Shown one piece after another: positions 11,466-24,321 of a stretch of 64,000 nt of DNA. The notes beneath the pieces are model-generated. The model was given only the letters and a program-made list of their open reading frames with translations, did no database searches and was not told the DNA's origin. The stretch lies in contig CM063508.1 of the NCBI GenBank assembly GCA_032207245.1, positions 115,362,302 through 115,426,301 on the forward strand, given 5' to 3'. Within the stretch, counting starts at the first letter, position 1. Every line of letters begins with the position of its first letter. The position numbers and the translations under genes were made by a program. This DNA is from Pardosa pseudoannulata. Its lineage: Eukaryota; Arthropoda; Arachnida; Araneae; Lycosidae.

Positions 11466-12526
11466 TCTCCTATATAATAATAGCCTAAGTTATCTGTATG
11501 TCTGTCCTCGGTTTTATGAAGCGGTTGGACCTGGAATGGATAGAGGTATCCATAGTTAGCAAAATTCAAAGAGAGTAATGTTTATCTTCTCCTAAACTAT
11601 AGATCCGATTTTAAAATAAATTGGTATAAATATGCTTCATATCACAGCGAAAAATACTGCCTTGTTTAAAACATTCGAAATCCGCCCCTTCCCATCTTTT
11701 CGAGCTTTATTTCAACTCCTATTTTCCCCGGTTAAGAGCAGATGATTAAATTTATCAATTTATCCCATAATAAATAGGTAAAATTAACATTTTTCTAGCA
11801 TTATGACTTCATTCCTTTAACCATCTCGTTTAATCATTTCTTATTTTAAATTATTTAAATTTTGCCTTATTTTCATACATTTTATCATTGAACTTAGATA
11901 TTACTTAAATAATTTTCTTTTATATTCGCTTAAATAGTAAGGCAATTTGTCGCAACGTCACAAACTACTATAATGCCCTTCCCATTCATTTTCATGTTTA
12001 CAGCAGACAATAGACAAACGATAAACTGCCCTTCCGTTTGAAACTAAAGCCAGAATTATCATAATTTGAGAATTTGCCCTACTGCGTGAAATCGCCTTAT
12101 AATAGATTAGGTACATATGTGATAATTTTAAATTTAATCATCGATTATTTTTTGTTGCAATGAAAATTTTATCACCACTATTAACAACAAATTATTTTCA
12201 TAAAAGTCTAGTGGCCGGTCTCACCAAAGTCGTTTAGCGGCTAATCGCGATTAATCTTGGTTTAAACGGAGAATTGAGTCCTGCCATTGGTTGACGCTAT
12301 GGGTTAATCGCGGTTAGCTATTAAATGACTGGTGATACCGACCCTAGGTATACCAAGAAAGCATCTGTTTAATTTTCTATTAATACAAATATTTATACAA
12401 ATAAATATTTTAAATTATACAAATATTCTATTACTACATATTTTTTTACCTACCTCATAAGGTACTTGATAATTCTGGAAAATTAAAAAGTTTTACCGGT
12501 CCCGTCATAGACGGGCTATATGCTAG
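11466..12526 (+). mobile_element. Non-autonomous Helitron
   Basis: It begins A/TCTCCTATATAATAATAG and ends with a hairpin CCCGTCATAGACGGG (12501-12515), seven bases, and CTAG/T. That is the Helitron signature: TC at the 5-prime end, hairpin plus CTRR at the 3-prime end, insertion between A and T, no target-site duplication. There is no Rep/helicase coding sequence. A MITE at 12211-12343 sits inside. Confidence 0.8.
12211..12343. mobile_element. Short MITE nested in the Helitron
   Basis: The ends are inverted copies for about 40 bp with mismatches: GGCCGGTCTCACCA ... CTAATCGCGATTAA on the left, and the inverse of GGTCGGTATCACCAG ... CTAACCGCGATTAA on the right. A 3-bp CTA flanks each side. 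The size and 3-bp flank are compatible with a Harbinger-type MITE, though CTA is not the usual TWA. Confidence 0.7.
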
Positions 12527-12566
12527 TTATATGATAACGGTCTAAGTAAAATTTAGAAACAAGGAC

Positions 12567-12755
12567 TGCGTGAAATCGCCTTATAGATTAGGGACATATG
12601 TGATAATTTTAAATTGAATCATCGATTATTTTTTGTTGCAAGATAATTCTCAGCCAAAAAACAAACCATTTTTTTACCTGCCTCATAAGGTACTTTACAA
12701 TTTTGGAAAGTTAAAAAATTTTACTGATCCCGCTATATGACGGGCTATATGCTAG
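12567..12755 (+). mobile_element. Second, shortened Helitron 3-prime end
   Basis: 12567-12650 repeats 12084-12165 (ACTGCGTGAAATCGCC...). 12671-12755 repeats 12446-12526 (ACCTGCCTCATAAGG... hairpin 12729-12744 ... CTAG at 12752). The stretch with the MITE is absent here. It looks like a tandem or read-through copy of the Helitron terminus. Confidence 0.78.
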
Positions 12756-13261
12756 TTGTAAGATTAATAACATAATAGCTTATTTCGTGGGCTTATTAAA
12801 TAATGATCTGCATATTTACCATGAAAGTAAATGTGAGAAACATGAAACAGCTACTACCAGCTATTACTGGATGTGTGTGTTACGGTTCAACAGAAATTGC
12901 TGCGTTCTGCATTACACGCAAAAACACTTTATAAATATCTGGCAGTAAATAGTCCCAAATCCGAGTTTCCAGTGAGAGCCAGTCACGAACGAAATATAAA
13001 GATTGTTTAAACAGGAACAAATAGAATTTTATTATGATTAACACAAAAAAATGGTATTTTATTGGTGTTCTTTAAGAATACAAAGAACCTTGATGCTTAT
13101 TTTGAAAAATATTCAACATTTAACTGCATGTATTCTTAAAATGGCCAAAAACAATTCAATTACATAAAACCTATAAAATACTAAAATAAGAAAAAAAGCT
13201 TGGATTAAAATACGGAATATTTTGTATAAATTAAGTTGTCCAACGATATTTATGAAAAATG
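12756..13261. other. Unassigned AT-rich sequence
   Basis: No recognised feature. Confidence 0.5.
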
Positions 13262-13757
13262 TTCCTTTTTTACTGGCACTTCAACCCTTTCTACAACAAG
13301 GCCTTCCTTGAAATCATGTTCCATACCGTTCGTTCTGTTTTCCGCAGGGTATTCTATTCGACTAGTCCTGGCGTTTTAAAGTCCTCAACACATTCAACCT
13401 ACCTTAGTCTAGGACTACTTCTAATTCGGGTACCAATTGGTTTGTAATGGGAGAGTCTAGATACTGAAGAGGAGGGGTCCATACTGCAGATGTGTCTAGC
13501 AAATTTAATGTGATTTGCTTTAATGTACTTTATAATATCTACCTCTCTATACAGCATTATACAGTATTATCTCTATAAGTAATATTCTGCAGTTCATTAT
13601 TGTATAGCCTCCATGTGCCTTTGAAGTTCACTGCTTCCAGAATCTCTCTTAAAGGCTTTCTTTCAAATATAGCTAATCGATCATCAAATGATTTTGTCAT
13701 TGACCAGATTTCTGATCCACGTGTGAACACAGGTCTAATAATGGTTTTATACAGCAT
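13262..13757 (-). pseudogene. Non-LTR retrotransposon reverse transcriptase, C-terminal fragment
   Basis: The minus strand reads [20 protein letters not shown], then DRLAIFERKPLREI, then (other frames) IKANHIKFARHICSMD and VECVEDFKTPGLVEW. These match the RT tail in which LYKTLIRPVLTYGSETW is followed by FERKILRKI, a W-x-GHVxRM block and W-x-D-x-V-x-x-DLK, as found in RTE-like elements. Stops and frameshifts interrupt it. Catalytic RT motifs are absent. Confidence 0.82.
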
Positions 13758-13901
13758 AAATATTTCCCTCGTGTGTGAAAAAAAATAGTCCCATTGTAGC
13801 TCTTACAAGTCACAAGAGGCGACTGAAATGGGTACCTTTTGTCCGATACCATGTGCTTGAGTTTTTGTATCAGGAGAGTGATTCCCCATGTTAAGGGTTG
13901 A

Positions 13902-13931
13902 TATGTATATATATATATATATATGTGTGTG

Positions 13932-13994
<63 letters not shown>

Positions 13995-14013
13995 ATATAT
14001 ATATATATGTATG

Positions 14014-14045
<32 letters not shown>

Positions 14046-14122
14046 ATATATGTGTGTGTATATATATATATATACATGTATATATATGTATGTATGTATA
14101 TATAATCATATATATATATATG

Positions 14123-14161
<39 letters not shown>

Positions 14162-14162
14162 G

Positions 14163-14213
<51 letters not shown>
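13902..14213. repeat. TA/TG compound microsatellite
   Basis: TA repeat with TGTA and TGTG interruptions. The Tyr-Ile open frames here are artefacts. Confidence 0.95.
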
Positions 14214-14624
14214 CAATCGTGCTTGGTTTGTCAAAGTGGCATGAGAAACCACAGAATCAAAATTTGAAAATAAAATTGTTGAGTTAATACAAGAAATCCA
14301 TCTTTGGTGCTGTCTCGCCAAAACGTTTTCCATTCGCTTATATGGTGGTGTGAAGGCGAAAGTGAACCAACCAATGACAGTGCTAAGAGTATGATACGTG
14401 TGGAACGCTATAATTTAAACTAGGTTACGTAAAGGAGTTATATAAGAGTAACTGATCTAAGCAGAAATTAACTTTGGTGTTCTAGGAGTAGCCAAGGGCT
14501 ACCACAATTAGAGGAGAAATAAAGGCATAGCACCAAGGATTGTAATTTTAGGAATAGGATCGCCAAACATTTATTTTAGAATACAATTATAATTAAGCTG
14601 CTTAATTTGGTTAAAATATCAATA

Positions 14625-14625
14625 C

Positions 14626-14694
<69 letters not shown>

Positions 14695-14698
14695 TATA
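14625..14698. repeat. TA then TG microsatellite
   Basis: (TA)n followed by about twenty TG units. Confidence 0.95.
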
Positions 14699-15162
14699 CG
14701 TGTATATTGTTTTTGCAAAAACAAAAATAGAAATTGTTCTGCTAAATAAACAAAAATTATCCTTTTTAACAACTTTAAATTTTTTAACAACTTTATTCAC
14801 AAATTGTAAGAATAGTGACTTAAAAGATCTAATATTAAAATCTATAATGAACACCTTTCGATTGACGGCCTCAAATTTTTCAATACTTTTTTAAAAGACT
14901 TATTTATTTGTATTAATTTTTAATTTATCAGTACCTGAAAATGAGCTAATCAGACACTTTAAAAGTGCTGCAAACGCATTTTCACAAGTTGTGATATTCG
15001 TCTTTTCCGTATCGTAGATAAAGTGGCGGAAGTTCGCGCGAATGATGCTTAATATGCTTACGGAATCACTCATATTACAATAAATAGCACTTTACAGCTA
15101 GTAAAATTCATTCATTTTTTCCCGGCAAAGTCACTTAAACCCAATGTCATTTCTAAGTATTT
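14699..15162. other. Unassigned sequence
   Basis: No recognised gene or element. Confidence 0.5.
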
Positions 15163-15172
15163 CCGTAAACTG

Positions 15173-15349
15173 AATATGGTTCAGTTTGGAGAGCTACAGT
15201 CTACTGTTTTGCTCACGAGGACTAATGAGATGGGACCTACTGCCTAAAGCCGATTCTGAACGGTCATGTACATCAATGCCAGCAGCGGAATTCGAACCCA
15301 CGAACTCCGGTACCGAAATGCAGCGTTCTACCATTCGGTCATCGTTCAG
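15173..15349 (-). mobile_element. tRNA-derived SINE, family 1
   Basis: The copy has GAGCTACAGTCTACTGTTTT, TAATGAGATGGGACCTACTG and GAATTCGAACCCACGAACTC (inverse of the B box). Its probable target-site duplication is CCG(G)TAAACTG at 15163-15172 and 15350-15360, with one indel. Its poor match suggests an older copy. Confidence 0.85.
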
Positions 15350-15360
15350 CCGGTAAACTG

Positions 15361-17645
15361 GAGAAACCATAGGAATTCCCGTAGAATAGAAACATATATA
15401 TGTTATAGCTCCCTGAAAGCGCTCGTTCTTAACATTTCTAGGCGGCAATACTCATGAGCAGCCCATGTTAGAGGCATAATATTGCTGACTGAAGATATGT
15501 ATGGGATGGTACAAGGGAAGTACGAAATTAAAATTTAAGGGAAAAAAAGGTAAATAAATAAAAAAATTTTAAAATATTGTTAGATTGTTAGGGAAGCTGC
15601 GCTTCCATATATTTTACATAGCGATTCATCTCTGATTATTACATTTAATAACAAAAATCCCACAAAAGTAAACAACTGACACTTTCTTCTCTAATAATCA
15701 TGAATATAGAAGTTGATAATTAATCTTCAAGCATGTTGCAATTTTACTTTCAAGCGTTTGACATAATTATAATTAATCCTCGTATCTTTAATCTACAGCA
15801 ACAACCATCTAATACTGAGCTGTGCGGGGATAGAGAACACTTATTGAATTTCTGATATACCTATTTACTCTGAGAATGTACAATTTAAGCTTCTTATGGT
15901 CTTAGATACTGTACTGTTAAGCACATTATTATAGTCTTAAAAAATAAATTAATTACAAAAATACAGATCACTTTTATTTTTACTCAACGCAATTATTTAT
16001 TTTACTTTAGAAGAAACACTTATTAGATGTTACCAGATTTTATTAATTCGTATAGAGTCCCCGAAAGCAATTTTATACAAAGTTAAAAATGGATTCTCAA
16101 ACGCATTCATCCATATAAAATTTAAAATCATCCCGATTTACGGAATCCATTTTTCCTGAAAGCTTTAACTGAAATTTTCTATGCTATTCCTGAATCAAAT
16201 TTGTTCTGCATTTAATTTCTGAGAAAGGAGTGCTTTGCGCAGAATACAGTATTTTCTTGGAAGAAATCAATTACGTCACACCATATTTCCAAATCGCCGA
16301 AAGGTGGCAGCATCGTACGATAGTTAAGTAAAGTACAGAAAGTAAAAGTTCGTGTTAAATGTTCTCCGATATTACGCAAGCGTCAGAAGTGAATTTCAGT
16401 TTAAACAAATTCCTATGTGTCACTCGGGTTATATATTTTTTTAAATAACAACTAAAATAAGATTTTAATTTTAACATTGTCCTAAAAGACACCTTAAAAT
16501 GACTTAACAAGTAACTGTAAATGAATTATCTTTTTTACTTATAGTCATTATACAGTTTAAATTTATTAAAACTCAAAAGAAAGGTGAGGAGCTGTGTATA
16601 TTTTTTAGAAAAAATCTGGTGGAAATAAAAAATGGATTATTTAAGAAATTTAGCACTGATTACAAAAAGTAAAAACATTGCAATTCCTATACTGCTGCCA
16701 TCTATATTCTCAAATAGAACATAATTTATGATGGCACAAAATATATAAATATCAATAAAATATGATTTTTCTTTGAAAATCATATTTCGAACGAAACAAT
16801 GAAATAATTTAAAATTAAAATATCTTGGTAAATATAAGGGAGATAAATATTCAATTTTTAATAATGAGAAGAATTTGTTGGCTTAAATTAAAATAACAAT
16901 TGGAAAAGTTTTCATGTGTTAAATTTTATCCAAAAATAAATAATACAAAATGCTCAAAACATCTCTCTACTCATTCCTAAAGAATATTACGCTGTGAATC
17001 AAAATACTCAGTCATCTTCATATAAAATCTTAAAAGTTATATTAATTATAATAAAAATAGGCATAAAACTTTTTTTTCTTTAATCAAATTTCTGGACACG
17101 AAAAAAACCACTTGGGTAGTTTGTTTAAAAAAAATGTATAAAAAATATTTGTGTTTAATATTTAGAAGAATATTAACTCAGTGAAAATACTGTAGACATT
17201 TTTATAATAACAGTATTATATTTTTATAATAACGGTACATTAAAGTATGAACGCTTTTCATGGAATGTTCAGATATATCAATTCTGAAATACGTTGTATA
17301 GTATGCAATTCCTAATGAAATTTATCTTTATATTCATGAAGGAATTAAAGGAAAAGCTTAAAAATGGGGATGAATTAAACTAGGATCTATGGAAGCATTT
17401 CACTGAAGCATGAGATGTTGAACAGCTTTATATAGTTCATGATTAAATGTTAACAATATAGCAAATTACGTCAAGGAATTATTTAACAATTTTGAAATTC
17501 TTTAATGTTATTCTTATTATTGTTATATACATATATGTTGGTATGACACCTACTCTCCCCCCTCCTTGTCATCAATTTTTTTTTTCAGTCAATAGATTCC
17601 TTGATCTAGTCACTCAAACTTTTTTGGAAATAAATAACAACATAT
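15361..17645. other. Unassigned AT-rich sequence
   Basis: I found no coding motif, RNA gene or element ends. The 78-codon frame at 17492 overlaps the following MITE and has no motif. Confidence 0.5.
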
Positions 17646-18632
17646 ACTGTATATTTCCGAATGTAGGCCGATCCGTATATAAGCCGAGAGTACGATTTTT
17701 CCTTCAAAAATTTACCCAAAGTTCATAACCCGTATAAAAGTTGAAGTGAAAAAAAAAAAAAACAATTTCTAGAACTTCAAATTTGTCGCCAAGCAGGTAA
17801 AGCGGGGGAAATATTTTTCACTCAATTTGTTTTAAATTAAAACATTAAGACCATAGCTTCTCAAACCTTTTTCGACACGGCATCCAATTTAAATACCGCG
17901 GAGGTAGAGGTTCGGTCGCACCTCGAGATAATTACAAGGGCATCTCTTAACACGTTTCGAAAGCGGCGAGGAAAAGCAACTTACATTTTAAATTTTAAAT
18001 AATTCCATGCGTCTTAGTTAATTTCACAATTTACATTAACTTTTCTAGTTTACTGCCGCAGAGGTTTGATAATCGCGGCGCTTGACCATGTGACCAATGG
18101 TATTTTTTCTTAGATGCTAACGACAAGTTTCAATTATGGTAACCCTATATAAACATAACTTTTTCTTAAATTTAAGCAATATAAACTTTTAAAAAATGAT
18201 ACATTTTGCAATTTATCGATTGCTTCCGGGCTACGTAGAATTGTGTTTATTAGAAATTTAGCCGATCTGCTATCGTTATAGTATTGTTGTTTAGGAGTGC
18301 TTATAAGACAGTTAAAAGAGTTAACACAGATAAGAGTCATTTTAAATTTATCTCTTAATTTTTATGTTTTCTCATTTCCAAAATTTTTACAAGCTTTATT
18401 TACTTTTCGCCGTTATGAGTTTCTTTTTTGTTCTTTACTGCCTCGTTAATTTTTGCTGATTTGGTGACATTTTGTCACCGACGGCTAAAAACGTCATCAA
18501 AACACATTACATATGTTCCATGGATCTGTATATAAGCCGACCCCCCCCACACACACACACACACAAAGGCACACACTTTTTAGGTCTTTAAAAAAAACCC
18601 AAATATTCTCGGCTTATACAAGGAAATATTAG
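17646..18632. mobile_element. DNA transposon relic (GTATAAGCCGA family), copy 1
   Basis: The left end CTGTATATTTCCGAATGTAGG and the inverse of the right end (CCTAATATTTCCTTGTATAAG) form imperfect terminal repeats, both followed by GCCGA-type sequence. The interior matches the copy at 60220-60956 in several blocks (TTCAAAAATTTACCCAAA, AGCAATATAAACTTTTAAAA). A hAT-like phrase TAGCTTCTCAAACC near 17854 may be a nested fragment. A CA run lies at 18550-18565. Confidence 0.65.
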
Positions 18633-19921
18633 GGTTTATTTTTTGCATATATCTGTACACTGTACATTCCGAAACAACTGGACCAAACTTAACAAAATTC
18701 TGCACAGTGATATTTAAGTAAACCCTTAGAAGGTGTTAGGCATGTCAAAACAATCAAAAGTTATGAGGTTAAAAGGCAGAATGACTGCTTTTTTTACTTT
18801 TATCAAGCCTGCTGATCATAAAATAAGATGCTATTGAATATATTTTATTTTTTATAATGTGCCACAATTATTAAAACCTTTTAAGTAATTTAATTCATTG
18901 CATAGTGCTTAAAATGTGTTTTATGATAGTATGAGTTTGGGTACTTTTAAATAGATTTACATTAATGTATGTCACATACTTAATAGTTTTATTTTTATAG
19001 ATATCTTAGTTTAGCTAATATCACAAAAAACAGACGTAATTTTTATGACAACCAAACACAAGGATAAACTACCAAATATAGCACTTTTATTTATTTAGCT
19101 TATATATATTCAAAGTATAGAAAAAGTATTTTTGAATTGTACTAGTCATTTTTTATAAAAATGATTGACTTTTTTTAAATATCTAGTTTAATATACAAAA
19201 TAATTTAAATTTTGAAATAAGTATTACCTTCATTTGAGACCCTAAATTACTCAAACTGGAGATTTGGTGCAAAGAATTTAGTTATTATTTTAATTATTAT
19301 TTATTTGTTAACATTCACAGTTTATATTCAGTGGAAGACTTTGTGATTTGTTTTCTTCTACTCTTTCCTAAACTTCTAATTATATGCATATTAAAAGGGG
19401 ATCCAATTAATAAGAATCTGCTGCATTTAAAAATCACAACTTCAGTAAATACTCAGTTTAGATGTATTAAAGCTTAGCAACACCTAAGATTGATTAAGAT
19501 TAATCAGAGATTAAAAATTTGAATAATTATAACAAGACCGTAGCCAGAAATTATTTTCGGAGGGGGACCAAGGGAGAAAGACATCTTTATTTGTTAATGA
19601 TAGTTCAATTAATGAAAGGAAAAGCACTCTATTTCGAGAATACAGTGCCAGAAATAAATTACTGTATTTCCGGCCAGCGGTCCAGAAAAACTTTTATGAT
19701 CTGAGAAGAAAATAACTGTTTATTTTCATGAACAGCTAGGCAGATAGCACACACACACACAAATGTGGGACATTTCTATCTACAAAATGGTCTTTCAAAA
19801 TTTCAGGGGGGGGGAATCAATCCCCCAAATCCCTCCTCCTGCATATGGCCTTGAATTATAAATTTATACACCATAGTAATAATTATTGATTTAAAAAAAA
19901 ACTTGTATAAAACAGTACTTG
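18633..19921. other. Unassigned AT-rich sequence
   Basis: No recognised feature. Confidence 0.5.
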
Positions 19922-19934
19922 AAATTACATAAGG

Positions 19935-20112
19935 TTTGGTTTGGTTTGGAGCTCTACAGTCTACTGTTTTGCACACTAGGGATAAGGAGACTGGGACTTA
20001 CTGCTTAAAGCCGATTCCGAATGGCTACAAACATCCATACCATAGTGGGATTCGAACCCACGAACTCTGGTATTGATAATCAGCACCCTAACCAATCAGC
20101 CAGTGCTGAGCA
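19935..20112 (-). mobile_element. tRNA-derived SINE, family 1, complete
   Basis: It is flanked by a perfect 13-bp duplication AAATTACATAAGG (19922-19934 and 20113-20125). It has the TTTGGTTTGG tail, the GAGCTCTACAGTCTACTG body, GGATTCGAACCCACGAACTC and the ACCAATCAGCC A-box end. Confidence 0.94.
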
Positions 20113-21087
20113 AAATTACATAAGGAATTGCAATGTTTAAAAAAATTTCTTACACTGAAGATGAATGCAGATATTTAATTCAATCATCGTATTTAGTACT
20201 AAATAGATATTAGATATTAAATATTAAAGTTCTTTAAAAATTTATTACCTTTCATTTAAACAATTTTCTAATGATTTAATGTATTTCATGATAAAAAGAA
20301 ACAGCATTCATTTTCTTAAGGTTTACTTAAAAGTTTAAGGATTAAAACATTGTAAACAATCTCATATTTGCTAAACTCTTCTTTAAAACAACACTCAGAT
20401 TTTGTTTTAATTTAAATGGTATCATAACATACAAACCCATATCAAATTGAATATCAAAAAATTTTATAAATATCAGATATTATCGCATACAATATGCAAA
20501 AATACAACTTTTTTTTTAACTATACACTAAAATATAATTATTTTTCTGGTAAATATAAGAAAAACTCAAAATAAAGTCAGTAAACAACCCAAATACTCAC
20601 CATGAAAAGTTTCTAAAAACAACAAAATAAGAAGTATTCTTCTTTCCTAAGTTGTTATTACATATCCCAGATGGCCTCCCTTAATCCAATAATCTCAAAA
20701 AAGTCAATACAGTATGGTAATTTAAAATACCTTTTTTTTTTTCAAAAATTTAAGTAATCAAGTGTGTAAGGGAGGGATGCCAAAGAGTCTTGTAAAAGAG
20801 CTTCGATCCTTGCTGGAAAGTAAGTGCATTAAGTAAGTGTCCACTGTTAAATGTGAGGCTATCAGCTGTTTACTGGGAAATTAATTTTTGAATTCAAGAG
20901 CCCCAATGAGCATCTACCAAAGTACCGTGCTTGGTTGACTGGAGATTTCCAAATCTTATTTATTTCATTTTTTAAATTCAAGAAATCTTAGAGAAAGTAA
21001 GAGCTTTATTTTCATATATTAATTCTGTAGAAACAGTCATGGCCAAGAGATCAGCTTATTCATTGCCTTGCAGCTCAACAAAAATGG

Positions 21088-21246
21088 TTTGACTGATTGG
21101 TTTGGAGTGCTACGGTCTACTTTTTGCAACATGAGGGATAATGAGACTGGGACCTACAGCTTAAATCCGATTCTGAACGGCTACGAACATCCATGCAACT
21201 GTGGGATTTGAACCCACGAACTCTGGTACTGAATGCCAGCACCCTA
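21088..21246 (-). mobile_element. tRNA-derived SINE, family 1, 5-prime truncated
   Basis: It is flanked by CAACAAAAATGG (21076-21087) and the same word with one more A (21247-21259). The tRNA A-box end is missing: the copy stops after CAGCACCCTA. Confidence 0.9.
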
Positions 21247-21259
21247 CAACAAAAAATGG

Positions 21260-22868
21260 AGTCCATTGAAAGTGGATGGTGTGTCACAATTAAATAAGAG
21301 AAATAGGATCATAAACATCTAAGCTTGTGCCCCTATTTCCCAATATGTCCAATCAGAAAAATGCTGTTTATAAGCATGACTGTTAATTAAAATTCAATTA
21401 TCTTTTTAATTTCCAATTTGATAGCAATGTCAACAAAGAGCAGAACCTTATTGCAATAAGTTTTCTTAAGTTTCAATATCTAGTAGAAAAGCAATACAAA
21501 ATAAATAAAACATCAACAATACTTCAAAGACTAATTATTTATTTCCTTGTTGTTGTTATAGCATCCACATTCAAAAAGATAAAATCTACAAAATCTAAAT
21601 TAAACTGTACATATAATAAAGATTATCCATACACTCTCCATCGGTAAATCCTGTAGTTACAAATAACAAAATATAAAGATGAGAAGAAAATTATTCCAGC
21701 ATATATAAACATAAAAACAAAAAACTGCTAAGGAAATATTTTGAGGAATCCCTTACATAAAACGTAAAACAGTAGTGCATTAAAGTTACTCTAAACCCCC
21801 CCCCAGAAAAAAAGAGAAAAAAACTTTAAGTACAAATTATTTTTCTGCTAAAATTCTACTCTCATATTTTTATTCAAGGTATACACAATAATGACTTTGA
21901 GTTTGGAGAGGTGCAAGGTAACAACATTTAGAAAACTTCATGTTGTTTCAAAGTTTCTTTAATGTGAGCACTAATTTGTTGCAGGCAGTTCTATCACAGC
22001 ACTAAGGAGGAGAGAATTCGTTTTAAAACAAATCTCATCTTATAGCACTCTGTATTTAATTCTTACTAAAATAAAATTTATTTTTTAAACAAAACTTAAA
22101 AATTTATCAACATTATGAAATTATATAAAATTACATTTCTTTAGACTATGATAACAAAAACTGATTAATATCTGTCATAGCAAATTATTTTAGAAAAAAC
22201 AATAGTAAAATAAATTTACAAATAATAATAATAATAATAACAACAATGAGAATTATAATAATCTTACTAAATGCATTTCAATTGTTTAAAGTATAAATTG
22301 TAAATTTGAAATTAATAATAAATTTTGCATTTTAGATTTTAAATGCATACAAAAAAAATTATTTTATTTATTAGAAATAGTTTATTTATTTATGTTATGA
22401 GCCATTATATTAAAGAGATTCAATGATTTAATATAAATAAATGCACACACAAAAAAATTTTTCTTGTTAACATTTTATCACTTCAAATTTTTTATGAAAT
22501 TTTTAACTGCTTTCTAAATTTAATTTAATAAATAAAGAGGTTAAAGATAAAGATAAGCAGAAAGAAGTTAATAAAATGATTATTAGAAAGTTTAAAATAA
22601 TAAAAATTAAGTATAAAAATTTTAATCACAGAGCAAATATTCATGAGCACATTTCCATGTAAAATGCAAGGAAAAGAGAAGAACCATAAAAATTGGTTAC
22701 TGAAGTTTTATAAAAACTGATACAAAAGAAGTACTTTCATATACAGGACAATTGAAAACTTTCCTACATCACATGGAAAATATACATTTGTGCTTTTCTT
22801 TAACATCCAGGTAGGAGGGAAAAGTACTATTTATCTTTACATATACAAGGAACATACACATACATGCA
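21260..22868. other. Unassigned AT-rich sequence
   Basis: It contains a short (AAT)n run near 22220-22245. Nothing else recognised. Confidence 0.5.
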
Positions 22869-22872
22869 TTAA

Positions 22873-23099
22873 CTCTTTAAGGACAGGTGTATCATATACG
22901 AGTCACTGAGATAGATGAAATATCTATCTTATTTATTAAAAATGTCGACAATAAACAATAATAATTTCTGTTAAAAGCAACAAATAAACTCTTTAATAAA
23001 TAAAACAAATATTATTTATTCTATTTAACACAAATCATAAAATGGACTTAACTACATTTTTTTCTCAAACACATGTGTGGGATAAATGCCTTGAAAGGG
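22873..23099. mobile_element. Possible piggyBac-like MITE, 227 bp
   Basis: TTAA flanks both ends (22869-22872 and 23100-23103). The ends CTCTTTAAGGAC and the inverse CCCTTTCAAGGC are imperfect terminal repeats. TTAA duplication is the piggyBac signature, but TTAA is frequent in such AT-rich DNA. Confidence 0.5.
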
Positions 23100-24142
23100 T
23101 TAAAAAAGAATGAATACGGGACTGCCTGCCACAAATTTAAAATCCCTTAAATCCATATAACATGTTTCAAAAGATTTCCTAATGCTAAAACTAATGTGAT
23201 GGCTGCTGAATGTTAAGATTTTATTATTCCTATCATTGTTTGCTTCACTAAATCTGTACATGTAGTTGCAACAAACTTGTTTTTGGTAGTCATATAAATT
23301 GTGCACAGGTATTGGAGGAATGTAAAAATATTAAATGTGCTTGGTCATTATTACCTATGGTGACTGTATTGTGCTAGGTGCAACGCTATGAAATAAATGA
23401 GATATAAACAAGGGCTCAAATGAAAATGGCTAAAATCTTACAACATATCTACAAGTAGCCACTCCCAATGGAAGATAAAACTAAAGTGTGTTTATAAACA
23501 AAGTGACTGAATATATATCTCTGGTAAAATAATGAGAAAGCATTCACAAATGTTAATTAAAGGAGTACATTTCAACAATGAAATAATAAAACCCTCAGAT
23601 AGGAATGGTATTAAAACAGAAGACATGCACGTGTATCTGAATACAGGACTAACATTTTATTTTGCAATGAATAAGTTAAAATATTTTAAATAAATATAAT
23701 TATTTAAAATACATATTCAAAAATAGTATAATTTTTGCTCAGCCTTTATAATTCATTAAAATTTTGTAAATTAACTTTATTTGTTAAAAAAATGTGATAA
23801 ACCTGCATATAAAATTTTCTCTTTCATAGTTCAGTCATTTCTGTAATTTTAATCCATCATTTGATATTAAACAATAACTTTATTTAAATAGAAATAAAAA
23901 TGATATTTCATCAAATTTCTAACCACTTATAAAATGCACAAATTTGTACATAGTATATACTGATATCTTTAGCCATTTTGTCATTTAACATATTTCTGCA
24001 GAAAAGTTTCTAGTTTATTTTACTCAGAATTTATGTATATTTTATTTACATATTTATAATTCTATTTTTACAATTCTTATTAACTAGATTGTTATGCATG
24101 CAATCATCAGCCTTTTGGTAAATGATGGTTAATTGGACCAGG

Positions 24143-24308
24143 TTTGGTTTGGTTTGGAGCTCTACGGTCTACTTTTTGCAACACGAGGGCTAATGAGACC
24201 AGGACCTACTGCTTAAAGCCAATTCCGAACAGCTACGAACATCCATGCCAGAGTGGGACTCGAACCCATGAACTCCGGTTCCGAAGGCCAGCACCCTAAC
24301 CATTCGGC
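24143..24308 (-). mobile_element. tRNA-derived SINE, family 1, complete
   Basis: It is flanked by TAATTGGACCAGG (24130-24142) and TAATTGGACTAGG (24309-24321), one mismatch. It has the full TTTGGTTTGGTTTGG tail, body, GACTCGAACCCATGAACTCC and CCATTCGGC. Confidence 0.94.
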
Positions 24309-24321
24309 TAATTGGACTAGG

